DNA of 28,113 bases from Blattamonas nauphoetae (GCA_033064195.1 JARBJD010000621.1:1-28113); one strand, 5' to 3'; positions 1 through 9,799 are shown, numbered from the stretch's first letter. Program-made: numbers and translations. The notes: generated by a model not told the origin, from the letters alone.

Positions 1-589
1 TTATGATGTGGCGGACGGACAGAGCACCAGATCTTGAGGACAGAGGACAGAGGTCTTGTCCGATTCGGAAACTCGGCTTTTCCTGCGCTTTTTCGCCTGA
101 AATCACCTTCTCTCAGCTCGCCATACACTCCATGTCTCCATTCTGACCTGAAAAATACCAAAGAAATCATGAGAAGACCTGAAAGACGATTTCAAAACCC
201 AAAATTGTGTCTTGTCTTTTCAGAATCAGTCAGTTTGATAAAAGGTAGCAGGTCCCACTTTTGTCCTCAATGGGACGATCAAATTCTCAAGATTTCACGG
301 AAATCTCTAATACGGACCGTTTCATTCAGAACACGTATACCTGATCGTCAGACTCCAGAAATACGAACAATGGAATCCGTTGAAATCATATTTATCAACT
401 TTGGGCAGTGATCCCCATTCTTCGTTCTTGAATGATCACAGGTTCACATCTCAAACAGGTGATCATTTCACCATAGTAGTATAGAAGAAGACTGGAGAAC
501 CAATCTGAAATTGTCATTGAAATCAAAACTAAAAGTCAAGTCCGATTGACCAATTTTGAATCTTGTATTAAAAGAATTTATGACATTTT
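1..589. other. Left host flank, no recognised gene
   Basis: This stretch lies outside the left terminal inverted repeat. It has a 125-codon open frame at 34-411, but that frame has no recognisable domain, a composition like translated noncoding DNA, and no shared promoter motif. A short direct repeat of GAGGACA lies near 34-50, and an inverted repeat lies at 431-467. I see no RNA gene. The exact junction with the element is uncertain by some tens of bases, because no clear 6-bp target duplication could be seen. Confidence 0.45.
431..467. repeat. Short inverted repeat, AATGATCAC arms
   Basis: The arms AATGATCAC (431-439) and GTGATCATT (459-467) are perfect inverted copies with a 19-base spacer. 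The same GTGATCAT core occurs at both ends of the pogo-like transposon at 19406-21038. This could be a leftover transposon end or chance; the link rests only on the shared 8-mer. Confidence 0.3.
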
Positions 590-2525
590 GATGACATCAA
601 TATTTGGCCTAAATTCTAAAATATGTCCAATATTTTGACCTCGTGAAAAGTGTCAATTTTGAAGCAAATTTTGACAACATTCGAAAAAATGTTGGCACTT
701 TTTGGTGGTTTTCCTTTTGACCACAAATCAAGTGAAACCAATGTGAGAACCATTTCGAAAATTCTGCAAAAATTCTAAAATCTCGGGACACTGTCGGTCA
801 TCGATCAAAACAATCCTGATCACAATCGGTTGAGAATTCGTCGAGCTACGTCCCGAACTTTGGTCCAAAAGTGACCAAAAGTCGATGTTCCGATTTTGCT
901 ACTATGAACTGCTTTATGGCTCAAATTGTGTTCAAACACGTTTGATTGTGACGGAAATCATTTTGAAAGGTAGGATTTTCGATAAAAGCACTTCTGAGAT
1001 TTTTGGTTTGATCCGACCCATTGAGGTTTTTCGCGTTTTTGAGGTTTTAGAAAGGTATGGACGTTCGGGACTATGTCCTTTTGATCACTTTTCGTCGTCT
1101 TACGGTGTTTTTGGGTGTGAAACGCTAGTTGGCGTCTTTTGTGTCATTCATCTCTGAAAACTTTTGACACCACAAGGTTCGTACACTTTTCATGAATTTT
1201 CACATTTCACTACTTTCACTTCATTTACTCCGTTATTGCATCATTTTAACGAACATAAGTCAACGCGAGACGTATAGCGCATTTCCTTAGTTTCATTTTG
1301 TTGGTTCTTCGATCACACTTGTGACGACACACTTGCTCCAACATTTTGACACTATGGATTTTTAATCTGAATTTCGTCACAAATCCTTCTTTCTCACTGT
1401 CTGAGTAAGGTGTGCTCGAATTTTGAGGAGATTTTGTCGGATAGTTCTCCCATAAAGTCACTTTTTCATGTTTTCACTTCACAACTTTTGACCGTTTTTG
1501 TCACTTCAAAACCGAATGTAGTCCCTTTCATTTCATCACTTTCTCTCCCCATTTCACATTTGATCTCTTCACCATTCCTCTTCATTTTGCTCAATTCACT
1601 TCCATTTTGTGGGCCGTTCTCACTTCACTAGCACATCATTTTAGTTTAATTTTCATCAACTTTTTCACAAAAACAGAGTAAAAGAAAGTGAACGAAGTGT
1701 GAATGAAACGGGCAAGTATGAAACTGAGAGGGAAATTGACGAACGTGAAAACGGTGTGAAATGTGGCACCAATAGTGAAAATGTCGCTTGTGTTCTCGGT
1801 TTTATGTCTTCAAAACAACGAAAATGATTCAAAATGTTCGTGAAATGTTGGATTTTCCGGAAAAATACCGAGATATGAAGTGAGCCGTTGAATGGCGGAT
1901 CTCTGCAAAAGTCCGGAAAACTCAGTAAACAAGAATTAGTGTGTTGAATTAGAGAAAAGTTACAGAGAAAGAAACATGAATGAAGTGGTTAAAAGGATAA
2001 ACAATGAGATAATGACGTGCGAACAGGTCACCAAAATGAAACAATAACTAGTGAAAATGAAGTGACAATTCGACTGAAACTAGTGAAAACAAGTCTGAAA
2101 TAAGAAGAAAAGGAGAGTGGCATACTCGTTTTACATAAAAGTACCGAGATCTGGACCCGATCCTGAAACCTCAAATATCTCTGCAAAGTTCGGAAAATTG
2201 AGAAAACGGAGCATACGATCATGATCTCCAACATCAGGAGAATCCAAAACGCACGGAATTAGAACGAATTGTGCACTCTTGAGAAATGAGTGATCGAACC
2301 CATTGATCCTCGATCTGAGTGACAAAACCAAAACTGAGAAATCAACGAAAGACAATCTAATTCTGGATTTTTAATTTGTATTAAATGAATCCAACTGAAA
2401 TGTACAGTGAAAGACGTCGTGTATGTTCGGAACAAGCATTAATTGAATCAATGAGAGAAGAGAACTGTTCGCTAGTCTCTGAGTATGTCAGAAATAATGT
2501 GCCGGTGACGTATGTTCATGAGGGA
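590..2525. repeat. Left terminal inverted repeat (TIR)
   Basis: About 1.94 kb that reappears in inverted orientation at 18730-22965. Matching stretches include 597-690 against 22865-22955, 715-860 against 22060-22199, about 940-1460 against 21470-21960, 1681-1790 against 21110-21235, 1860-1960 against 19300-19400, and 2385-2525 against 18730-18870. By eye about one base in ten differs. The inner 141 bases are coding (start of the fibre gene); the rest has no credible gene. The plus strand is pyrimidine-rich with many TTCACTT-like words up to about 1650, then purine-rich with many GTGAAA-like words. The 90-codon open frame at 885-1157 and the frames at 1246-1461 and 1410-1631 are probably chance. 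Confidence 0.85.
2366..2384 (+). promoter_or_regulatory. Element promoter motif before fibre gene
   Basis: The motif GATTTTTAATTTGTATTAA runs directly into the ATG at 2385. It is a member of the AT-rich family found before nearly every gene of this element (core TTTTTATTTT, then about six bases, then ATG). It lies within the left TIR and has a counterpart at 18869-18890. Confidence 0.5.
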
Positions 2526-3450
2526 ATCAAGAATTTTAATTTCAATGAAAGAGCAAACGAAAATGAGTCGACAAAATACAATTCACAAATGATTGAGAAA
2601 ATGATTGATCATAATCTCTCAACAACCAACGAGAATTCATCAGTGATTGACTCACTCCAGAAGACAACAGAAGCACATAAGACAGCGATATCATCAATCC
2701 AAAAGTGGTGAGCACAAATGGATCAATCAATTGTTCAGCCGGTATTGCGACACCAACAATTGGAGGATTGATCAATGTGAATGGAGCGAATTGGAATATA
2801 TCAGAGGGAACTATTCCAAAGTATCCTGGAACATATCCAGCTTCAACATTTAAGTCTGGCATATCAATCTCACAATCGATTGCAGAAACATCAGGAATTC
2901 AGTTCAATGGCGATGGCATAATTATGTGGTCACCGTGTGACTCACCAGCTTTGTATTACTACGATGAGGACACTGGTTCAGGAGTGTTTTCAATATCCAC
3001 AACAGGAAGTTTTTCTCAGTTGTCAGACAGAAGAGTGAAAAGAAATATTGAACCATACCCTGATGTTCTTGAACAACTGAATAAAGTCGAAATTGTGCAG
3101 TATCAGTTCAACACATTTGACTCGAAGATCAACAAAGTGACAAAACAAATTGAAAATGAGACGGATGAAGAGCACTTGAAGAACTGCAAAGAGAAATGTG
3201 AATGCTTGAAGAAGGAAAGTGAGAAGAAACACATTGGAGTGATTGCTCAACAGATCCAAGAAATATTCCCGAGGTTGTGAATGATTCCAATCCAGATTGT
3301 CTTCAAGTTGATTATGCAGAACTCTCCTGCTTCTGCGTGAAAGCCATTCAGGAACTGAGTCGCATTGTCGGACAACAGCAGTCAATCATCAATGAACTAA
3401 TACAAAAATATAATTCACTGATCGAAACACTGGTTAATACTCCAACATGA
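2385..3450 (+). pseudogene. Fibre/tail-spike-like protein with S74 chaperone domain (broken)
   Basis: Fossil gene of the Polinton-like element. The first ~47 codons lie in the TIR and are the same module that begins the gene at 18481-18855. Next comes a Ser/Thr/Asn-rich linker, then a Gly/Ser/Thr-rich stretch typical of trimeric fibres (about 2710-3010). A peptidase_S74 intramolecular-chaperone domain begins near 3024 with SDRRVKRNIEPY and includes HIGVIAQQIQEIFP near 3230-3270; the end of the gene has coiled-coil character. In phage tail spikes and in metazoan MYRF, S74 domains trimerise and then cleave themselves off. A virion attachment fibre is the likely role. The gene is interrupted, with about two breaks. 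It converges on the minus-strand remnant at 3434-3843 with a 17-base overlap. Confidence 0.7.
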
Positions 3451-3843
3451 GATCAACCAGAAATTCGTAGTACTCTTTGATTATTTTTCCATTGATTGTC
3501 TCTGCCGTTTCCATCTCGATTGATTCACCAGAACTGTCTTTGAACCAGGATCTTCACCATTGATTGTCGAGTAGTTAATTCCCACTTCTTTCGCTTCGCA
3601 ATCTGTTCGTTACAGAAAGCAACAAACGAGTCATTGAATGCGTCTGTCTGAATCAATCACTATGGATTGTGATGTGCTGCGGAATGTCTTTTGAAATCAC
3701 TATTGTTGAACCAGTAATCTCTTCTTTCACATGGATGAGTTTGCAGTCGAGAAATGAACATATTTTTGATTTCTGGAATTGCTAAAATCATGAGGTAATT
3801 GAGCAGTGTGAGAATTCTGAATTGAGAAATAACGTTTGACCAT
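3434..3843 (-). pseudogene. Decayed small gene, unknown
   Basis: Fossil gene of the element on the minus strand, just downstream of the capsid-like gene at 3886-5568 and preceded by its own promoter motif at 3852-3871. Several short coding-like stretches are visible, but no frame spans the region, so it is broken, with perhaps three or four breaks. No domain is recognisable. From its place beside the capsid-like genes it could have been another small virion protein, such as a minor capsid (penton) protein, but nothing in the sequence proves that. Confidence 0.45.
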
Positions 3844-3851
3844 TTGTGACT

Positions 3852-3871
3852 TTTATTCAAAAATAAAATAT
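3852..3871 (-). promoter_or_regulatory. Element promoter motif
   Basis: Read on the minus strand this is TGATATTTTATTTTTGAATA, a member of the shared AT-rich family. It lies a few bases before the remnant at 3434-3843 and marks that remnant as a separate transcription unit from the capsid-like gene upstream. Confidence 0.45.
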
Positions 3872-3885
3872 CAGATTTGTTCTAT

Positions 3886-5568
3886 TCAATAACCTCTCTT
3901 CACCTCTTCATATGCTTCTTGGAGACGACGATCAATGACATATCGCACTCGTGGTTGTCCATTCTCAATCCAGAACAACCAGTATGTAGCTTGATGTAAT
4001 GCCAATATTGGTGGAGGGGACCTTCTGGAGTTGATGTGAAATATGGATCCAGAGCACCTTGGTTGATTGGTGATCCTCTGAAGACGATATTCACTGATTC
4101 GGCTGTCGAAATCCCTTCTTCCCCACCAGCAATTTCACTTCGATCTGTTGGGACCATGAATGTGAAGCAAGTCTCATCTGTGATGGGTCTTCTTCTCGAT
4201 CTTTGTTTTTTCTCTATTGAAGATATATTTATAAACGCGAGATGAACAAATGGAATTCTCAAACTCTTCTGTAGCCGAACAACCAATGAAATCACCATTC
4301 ACCATCATCATTTGATAGAACTCCGGTGATATTGTTGACATCGGGAAATTGGGAAAGTTGGATCCAAGCATTTCGAATTGACCAACGTAGTGAGGATTTC
4401 TGAAGACTGTACACTCGTTTGGTCTTTCAGGGAATAAACACATTAGATTCATCAGATTGTTGAGTTTGATACTAATGTTCGATCTCACTCCCATCGCTGT
4501 TGCTTTTGATTGAAATGATTGTGTGTCTATTCTTTCAGCTTTCAGAACATAAAGAGTCTTCGAATAAGTGTTGAAGAGGGATTGTTTTGTTGCATCAGTC
4601 ATTTGATATCCATAACAAACTGTCGTGACTTTGTCCACTGATGAAGCAAGAACTGTGGTTGTGTGTTCCATAGTTAAAATCTCCACAACATCCCCAGATG
4701 TGGTCATCATTTGTTGTACTGGATTTCCTATTTGTGTAAATTCCTGTGAAACAGTTGTGAATTCTCCATGGTACATTAATTCCATGTCTCGTGGACGCTA
4801 TTTCTGACAAAGGCTTTCCGTTATAACGGTCCGTACTATCTTGAAGTATTTTTCGAATGACTGTAGAGGTTCGAATTGGACAATACACAAGTGAATCAGT
4901 CGTTAAATGAAATCTCAATCGCAGATTACCAAAGATGGAATTTGGGTACTGATCAAAGGTACTCAGTGGAAGGAGATTCACAAATGGAATCACTAACGGA
5001 ATAGTAAATGTAAGGGGTTGTCCATCCAACGAACCCTCCACGTTAATGTGATAGAATCCACACACACTCGGATCCATTCTCTGAACATTTTCCCACAGGC
5101 TATAACAATGCTTCATGTTGTTTTCTCCTCAAATGACTTGAAAGTGTGATACAGAAATGATTCATGGATGTGATTGTTCTGGAGTGTATTGTCAATGATG
5201 TTTCCTTGACTATCGACGAGTCTCATATCTCGAATTGCATCTGAGGATGATTTGAACCGTAGAACATTCCACGAAGTCCAAGATAAGAATTACTGTTACC
5301 GTCTGAATCAATCTCGGAACAGTAACAGTAAGATCGATACGCAAATGACTCTTCGAAAATTCAGTCACATCATGGCCATCATAGCACAATGGAACTTCAA
5401 TCTCATCTCCAATTCTGCATGGCATTGGAGGATTTGTTGGATGCACTTCTTGAATTGCAGATACATGAGGTTCTGAATCCCATTGTTTTGGCAAGTATAC
5501 GATTGCACTTCAATTTGCTCAATTAATGTCGATGTTGGTTTGGATTGATTTGATCTGATACTTCTCAT
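3886..5568 (-). pseudogene. Capsid-like gene A (broken)
   Basis: Fossil gene of about 1.7 kb with a promoter motif immediately upstream (5569-5589). Its parts are rich in beta-strand-like alternating hydrophobic segments and resemble, in the same order, parts of the neighbouring gene at 5616-7469, so the two are tandem paralogues. Size, beta-rich character and position in a Polinton fit a double-jelly-roll major capsid protein. One paralogue may be the main capsid protein and the other a second shell component. The gene is interrupted by several breaks. The capsid call rests on context and general fold impression, not on a diagnostic motif. Confidence 0.55.
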
Positions 5569-5589
5569 TTATAGAAAAATAAAAAATAC
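5569..5589 (-). promoter_or_regulatory. Element promoter motif before capsid-like gene A
   Basis: On the minus strand the sequence TTTTTTATTTTTCTATAA ends exactly at the ATG of the gene at 3886-5568. It is almost identical to the copy at 8141-8162. Confidence 0.55.
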
Positions 5590-5615
5590 AATATCATTAT
5601 TTTCTTTTGTCATTT

Positions 5616-7469
5616 TCAATTTGGAATAATTCCTAAATCTTTATGTAACGTTTTCAATGTGTGATTTGGATAGTACTCAACTTTTGGTTCACCATTGCTG
5701 TATCGCAGGACCCACCACGTTGTTGCAGTGGTTGCTAGAATCGGTGCTGGAGGATGTGTAAATGTTGTCATATCACCACCACTTTGACTTGGGTTGTATA
5801 CATTATAGTATGTGTCAATGATTACCTTGATAAATCGGTTGAGATCTCAAAGTGACAGCAACGTTTCCTATTGAACTGATCGAATCATTGCAGTTCGTTG
5901 GACATCCACTTCTCTGAGTTGAGAAGCATAAAAGAAAATCAGAATTGTCATGAATTGGTCGTACTCTTGTCATTGTCTCATTGGGATAATTCTGATCACC
6001 TGTGAGTTTCTCTTCAACTAGAGAATCCGTCAGTGATCGCTCCAAATCATCTGGAACAGTTAGATAAGAATCAAGGTTGAGAGTTGACAATGCGATCTGA
6101 TAAAAGCGAGCTCAATTGTGGTTGTCGGTTGTTCTGGATAGTATTTGTCGAGTAATTTCACTTGGATGTTCTTCTGCATTGGATTGTGGAAGCAAGTGAC
6201 TTCATTGTCGTAGTGACGGAAGAGAAGCATGATATCCTTAGCATTCACAACCACCATCATCTGAGTACAATCAATTCCTGTTGCCGTTGGTGTCTTCTGA
6301 AATGGATAGAATGAGATCTTCTCAGCTGGAACGGTTCCAGGACGATTCTGATACATCTCTTTAAGCTTCAATTTTGCATCTTTTTCATTTTGTATCCAGC
6401 ACTCATGCAATACACATCATCAACTTGATATTGCAATATATTCAGTGAGATGTACTGATCCTCAAATTCTGGTTCTTTAGTGACTGTTCCAGCTGTATTA
6501 TACACGATGTCTTGAGTGCTGAAATGATTGACCAATTTGAACGAAGTTCTTTGTGCATGAGGTGACAAGATTGGTCAGGAAATATGGACGATGTTGAAGA
6601 CAATTGAGAATTGCTGCTTTAATAGTTGGTGCTGCTGCTGTTCCAGTTACGAGTGATGATAGCGTATCTTTCAAAGTGAGTTCAGGATTCACAGAACAAC
6701 AAACAAAAGCATCTTCATTCATGTGAACACTCAATTTCAAATCGCCAAAGAGACATTTTGGATAGTCAGTCATCCCTGAGAATATCAGTAGATCCTCAAG
6801 ATTGTTCGACACACGAATTGGTACATCAATAGTGTCTTGAAACACCCCGTTCCAGATGTTGTTGTGAAGTCTGACAATGGAATGTAGACACCAGCAACCG
6901 ATTCATCATGATTCCAGGCATTCTGCCAAGGAGTGTGACAATGTTTTCGATTCTCCAATTGACTCTTCGGTTTGATCATATTGTATATGTGCGATTCCTT
7001 TGAAACGTCATTGTTTGCAGTGCTAATGATTCGTTGATTGTTGTGAAGAACCGTGAATCTACTAAAGATAGATGCTGAATGTTTGAGTCCAACGAAGATG
7101 AAGATTCTCTCATTTGAGTATGATCCAACTTTGTCTGGGGTAATGTCCCAATTGTTGACTTTTAAAGTCGTTGTGATTGTGAATGTAATGAAGGAATCAT
7201 CGTTTTGGCAAATGTCTTGATTACCTGTCAATGGAATGATTATTTCTTGTCCTTTGTAGAATCGTGAATTCTCGGATGGTTTCAATTCTTGAATGGAAGT
7301 ACTGTGAGCTCCATCATTCATGAAGATAATTAATGTGATGTTCGGACATGAGTTGTTGTTGTATTTGACCAATATCATCTCGAGTGTATTCTATCCATCC
7401 AGTTGTATTTCCAGTCAATGATGATGCTCCAGTTCTTTTGTTTGTCAGATGTGTTATATGTGAGTTCAT
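5616..7469 (-). pseudogene. Capsid-like gene B, major capsid candidate (broken)
   Basis: Fossil gene of about 1.85 kb, with a promoter motif at 7470-7488 and an ATG at 7469. It is paralogous to gene A. An upstream part (within 6785-7378) alternates beta-strand-like segments with the order seen in Polinton double-jelly-roll capsid proteins: an early beta strand ending IIIPLTG, then an ASIFSRFTVLHNNQRI segment. The downstream part ends in a Trp/Tyr-rich tail similar to that of gene A. The product would build the virion shell. Several breaks interrupt it. Capsid assignment is inference from family order, size and the small virion-like genes that follow. Confidence 0.6.
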
Positions 7470-7488
7470 TTTATCAAAAATAAAAACC
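7470..7488 (-). promoter_or_regulatory. Element promoter motif before capsid-like gene B
   Basis: On the minus strand GGTTTTTATTTTTGATAA abuts the ATG at 7469. Its presence decides the start of gene B, which lies upstream of the first long open stretch. Confidence 0.5.
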
Positions 7489-7794
7489 AGAATGCTTATT
7501 TCTTTTCACTTTCTTCTTTGGTTTTGGTTTCAGCTTTTCTTCCAGTTTCAGTATTTCGCCTCTGAGCTTGTTCGCTACTGCAGTGTTTCCTTCATTGATT
7601 GCTTGCTCATATTGTGCCATCTTTTCTGCGTGGATTTGTTGATCCGACTTCACATCTGGAATCATCTCCACTCCTGTCTGTGCTACCTTAGAAATCAAGT
7701 GGTCCAACAAAGGGATGAGATTCAGAAATGGAGCTCCAACTCTGAGTATGTTTTTACCAACTGCTGCTAATTTGGATAACCAACCTGGTGCCAT
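7474..7794 (-). CDS. Small amphipathic virion-like protein 1
   Basis: A 106-residue protein starting MAPGWLSKLAAVGKNIL. The ATG at 7794 is preferred because the promoter motif at 7795-7814 abuts it; the frame stays open further upstream without such support. The first ~35 residues form an amphipathic, Gly/Leu-rich helix. The middle is charged and helical, and the C-terminus is very basic (KPKPKKKVKRNK). It is a paralogue of the next gene, at 7832-8140. The pattern of an N-terminal amphipathic helix and a basic tail recalls adenovirus protein VI-like or core proteins, which disrupt membranes or bind DNA; here that is only an analogy. It sits directly upstream of capsid-like gene B. The frame is open. 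Confidence 0.65.
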   Translation of the reverse strand: MAPGWLSKLAAVGKNILRVGAPFLNLIPLLDHLISKVAQTGVEMIPDVKSDQQIHAEKMAQYEQAINEGNTAVANKLRGEILKLEEKLKPKPKKKVKRNKHSGFYF

Positions 7795-7814
7795 TTTAGG
7801 ACAATAAAAATATT
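7795..7814 (-). promoter_or_regulatory. Element promoter motif
   Basis: On the minus strand AATATTTTTATTGTCCTAAA leads into the ATG at 7794. It is the least typical member of the family but keeps the TTTTTATT core at the same distance from the start. Confidence 0.45.
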
Positions 7815-7831
7815 CGAATACTAGTGAATGT

Positions 7832-8140
7832 TTATCCTTTGAATTGAATTTTGGAATTTGACGAGAGTGGCATATCATCATTTGAGAATCGTCCATTTCG
7901 TGGAGGTTCGTACTCAATCATCTGTGGTTTTTGTTGACGATTGATCACCTTATTTTGTTGATAAACGTCCATCATTCCTCCTAATCCATTGAGTATTCCA
8001 CCCGCGGTTTGTCCGAATTTCCTGTTCGTTTGAGAGAGCAATCCACCACCGACTTGAAGTAATGTTGGAGCTAGAGGTTTGATGAATTGAAAGAATTGCT
8101 TGCCGATATTTTTGAGTTTGTTGAAACTTCCTGGTGCCAT
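7832..8140 (-). CDS. Small amphipathic virion-like protein 2
   Basis: A 102-residue protein starting MAPGSFNKLKNIGKQFF; the promoter motif at 8141-8162 abuts the ATG. The N-terminal ~35 residues repeat the pattern of the neighbour at 7474-7794 (MAPG, amphipathic basic helix, then a Gly/Leu-rich segment), so the two arose by tandem duplication. The middle is Gly-rich (GGILNGLGGMM) and the tail polar. A Gly-rich hydrophobic stretch followed by a polar tail fits a minor virion or membrane-active protein, as with adenovirus VI-like proteins, but no specific family can be named. The frame is open. Confidence 0.65.
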   Translation of the reverse strand: MAPGSFNKLKNIGKQFFQFIKPLAPTLLQVGGGLLSQTNRKFGQTAGGILNGLGGMMDVYQQNKVINRQQKPQMIEYEPPRNGRFSNDDMPLSSNSKIQFKG

Positions 8141-8162
8141 TTATAGAAAAATAAAAAATACA
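8141..8162 (-). promoter_or_regulatory. Element promoter motif
   Basis: On the minus strand TATTTTTTATTTTTCTATAA ends at the ATG of the gene at 7832-8140. It is nearly identical over its whole length to the copy before capsid-like gene A (5569-5589). Confidence 0.55.
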
Positions 8163-8211
8163 ATTCATTTATAATTTTAGCGAGGAAAAAATCTCAGAAG
8201 AGATTTCTGCC

Positions 8212-8796
8212 CTAACGGGGTATAGCTTTCGTCAGAGAAATGCCATAATTGAGGATTGTGTTGTATGCTTCGTTATAGGCAATACTCATATCTTTTCCAC
8301 CAACAAGGATCTTGAATATTGTTCGAAACACTGGGAGTTTATTGAGACATAGACACTTATCAGACAGGTCATCCAGTTCGATCACCACATCGTTGATTCC
8401 AGTGAGAGTAGCAATCAGTGCACATAAATCACTTTGGTTTGAGATCAGTTTCTTCGATGGTTCAATGAGATTATTCAGTAGTTTCTTTTCACAAGCAAAT
8501 GCATTCTTGTACACGAGCAATAGTTGATCTTTGAATGCTGAAATGTTAGAGGTGTATTCCCGCAGTGGAATTGAACGGCTTTGAATTGGGGCTGATGGAT
8601 ATGTCTCCAGTGGTGGATCATAAACACCTGGAACATTATCGAGTTCGACATTAGCGCTTTGTTCATTACGATCTTCGAGCTTAGATCTTCCAGAATTCGA
8701 ACCTTTATTGTCGATGATGACATTGTTGGTGATTGATGTTGGGACTGAAGAAGAACTTGTGTGTTTCGGAAATTGACAACTTAGAATTGGTTGCAT
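8212..8796 (-). CDS. Unrecognised element protein, 194 aa
   Basis: An open frame of 194 residues with the ATG at 8796, just after the promoter motif at 8801-8820. The first ~90 residues are polar, Ser/Asn-rich and probably disordered, ending in a Pro-rich patch (PGVYDPPLETYPSAP). The last ~110 residues are predicted helical, with three Cys residues and hydrophobic heptads. I do not recognise a family. It lies in the run of minus-strand genes between the small amphipathic proteins and the 314-residue gene, so a structural or assembly role is plausible but unproved. No membrane segment or signal peptide is apparent. Confidence 0.6.
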   Translation of the reverse strand: MQPILSCQFPKHTSSSSVPTSITNNVIIDNKGSNSGRSKLEDRNEQSANVELDNVPGVYDPPLETYPSAPIQSRSIPLREYTSNISAFKDQLLLVYKNAFACEKKLLNNLIEPSKKLISNQSDLCALIATLTGINDVVIELDDLSDKCLCLNKLPVFRTIFKILVGGKDMSIAYNEAYNTILNYGISLTKAIPR

Positions 8797-8800
8797 CACT

Positions 8801-8820
8801 TTCTATAAAAATAAAAAATA
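8801..8820 (-). promoter_or_regulatory. Element promoter motif
   Basis: On the minus strand TATTTTTTATTTTTATAGAA precedes the ATG at 8796 with a four-base gap, slightly further from the start than most copies. Confidence 0.5.
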
Positions 8821-8854
8821 TATATTAATGTTTTTAATCAGACATTTCTTTCTG

Positions 8855-9799
8855 TTACTGAACATATTGAGAGTAAGCTGGCATATTCGAAGATTGGTAT
8901 TGACCGATATCTTCATCTGTTCTTGTTGCATATGCTTTGCGTGTCAGAGTACTAATCTCTGATGCTATGGTAGCATTATGTCTACCAAGGAATGTTTGCA
9001 AATTTTCTTGATTTGTGATGAATTCTAGAAACTGTGGATACACCTGCTCCTTGAAATCCTTTCTTTTCTTCATTCTCTGATGTCCTTCGTTGGTACTGTC
9101 GAATCCTTGAAGATGTTCTTCAAGCCATCTGTCCCACATTTGTGATGCTACTTTCGATTGAATTGAATTGAACACCATATTGTCTATTACTCTTTTCCCA
9201 GTATCTGCTGGATTATCTCGACTGGCACGAGTTATTCCCAATGTGTTTGTCATGAAGTCACCAACAGCTTTCTTCATTATAGCATATGGTTGTTGTGATC
9301 TTTGTGTTTGCATATCTGCGTAGCTGATGTCTCGAAAATTGGATGGTAAATCGTATGATCCATTCTTGAGGAAATTAGAGTGTGAAGCTTTGATTCTCCT
9401 TCCGAATTGGCGATTAAATGCTGTATATGATGTCTGTTTTCGCTTGTCTGGTGTTGGATTCATTGCGTAGTATGTCTCTTTGACTGGTCTACTATTGTAT
9501 GGGGCAAGCATGGCTCCATTGACTGCAATCAAATCTTTCGTATCATTGTCGTAGACCATGACGTCTGGGATTTTTCCATGTTGTTCCATTAGAACAGTCC
9601 AATTCTGTCCAGTTCTCTTAATGTACTCAAGCGCTGATGGATAACTACTGAGGGCATCGTTCCATCTGGTCTGAATATCATCGTCAGCATAGATTCTTTT
9701 CATTGCAGCTTGTGTCTCTGCTGCGTATCTCATTTTTGGTTTCTTCTCTCTTGTTTTTCTTGTTGGTTGGTTGTACACAATCTGTGGTATCATTGACAT
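8855..9799 (-). CDS. Unrecognised element protein, 314 aa
   Basis: An open frame of 314 residues. The ATG at 9799 is chosen because the promoter motif at 9800-9820 abuts it, and a second ATG follows two codons later. The protein is hydrophilic and mostly helical. It has a basic N-terminus (RKTREKKPKMR), a central DMQTQRSQQPY region, and a charged segment near the C-terminus (GHQRMKKRKDFKEQ) before a polar, Tyr/Gln-rich tail. I recognise no domain, and no protease, zinc-finger or nuclease motif is visible. It is divergent from the packaging ATPase gene at 9853, sharing the short region 9800-9852. Its size is in the range of Polinton minor capsid (penton) proteins, but the helical look argues against a jelly roll. 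Confidence 0.6.
   Translation of the reverse strand: MSMIPQIVYNQPTRKTREKKPKMRYAAETQAAMKRIYADDDIQTRWNDALSSYPSALEYIKRTGQNWTVLMEQHGKIPDVMVYDNDTKDLIAVNGAMLAPYNSRPVKETYYAMNPTPDKRKQTSYTAFNRQFGRRIKASHSNFLKNGSYDLPSNFRDISYADMQTQRSQQPYAIMKKAVGDFMTNTLGITRASRDNPADTGKRVIDNMVFNSIQSKVASQMWDRWLEEHLQGFDSTNEGHQRMKKRKDFKEQVYPQFLEFITNQENLQTFLGRHNATIASEISTLTRKAYATRTDEDIGQYQSSNMPAYSQYVQ

Noticed and set aside
34-411. 125-codon plus-strand open frame at the left edge
   Set aside because: No domain and no promoter-like sequence, and its composition resembles chance translation; kept only as a note in the flank entry.
885-1157. 90-codon open frame in the left TIR
   Set aside because: Cys/Phe-rich chance-like composition, and no comparable frame is evident in the matching part of the right arm (about 21740-22030).
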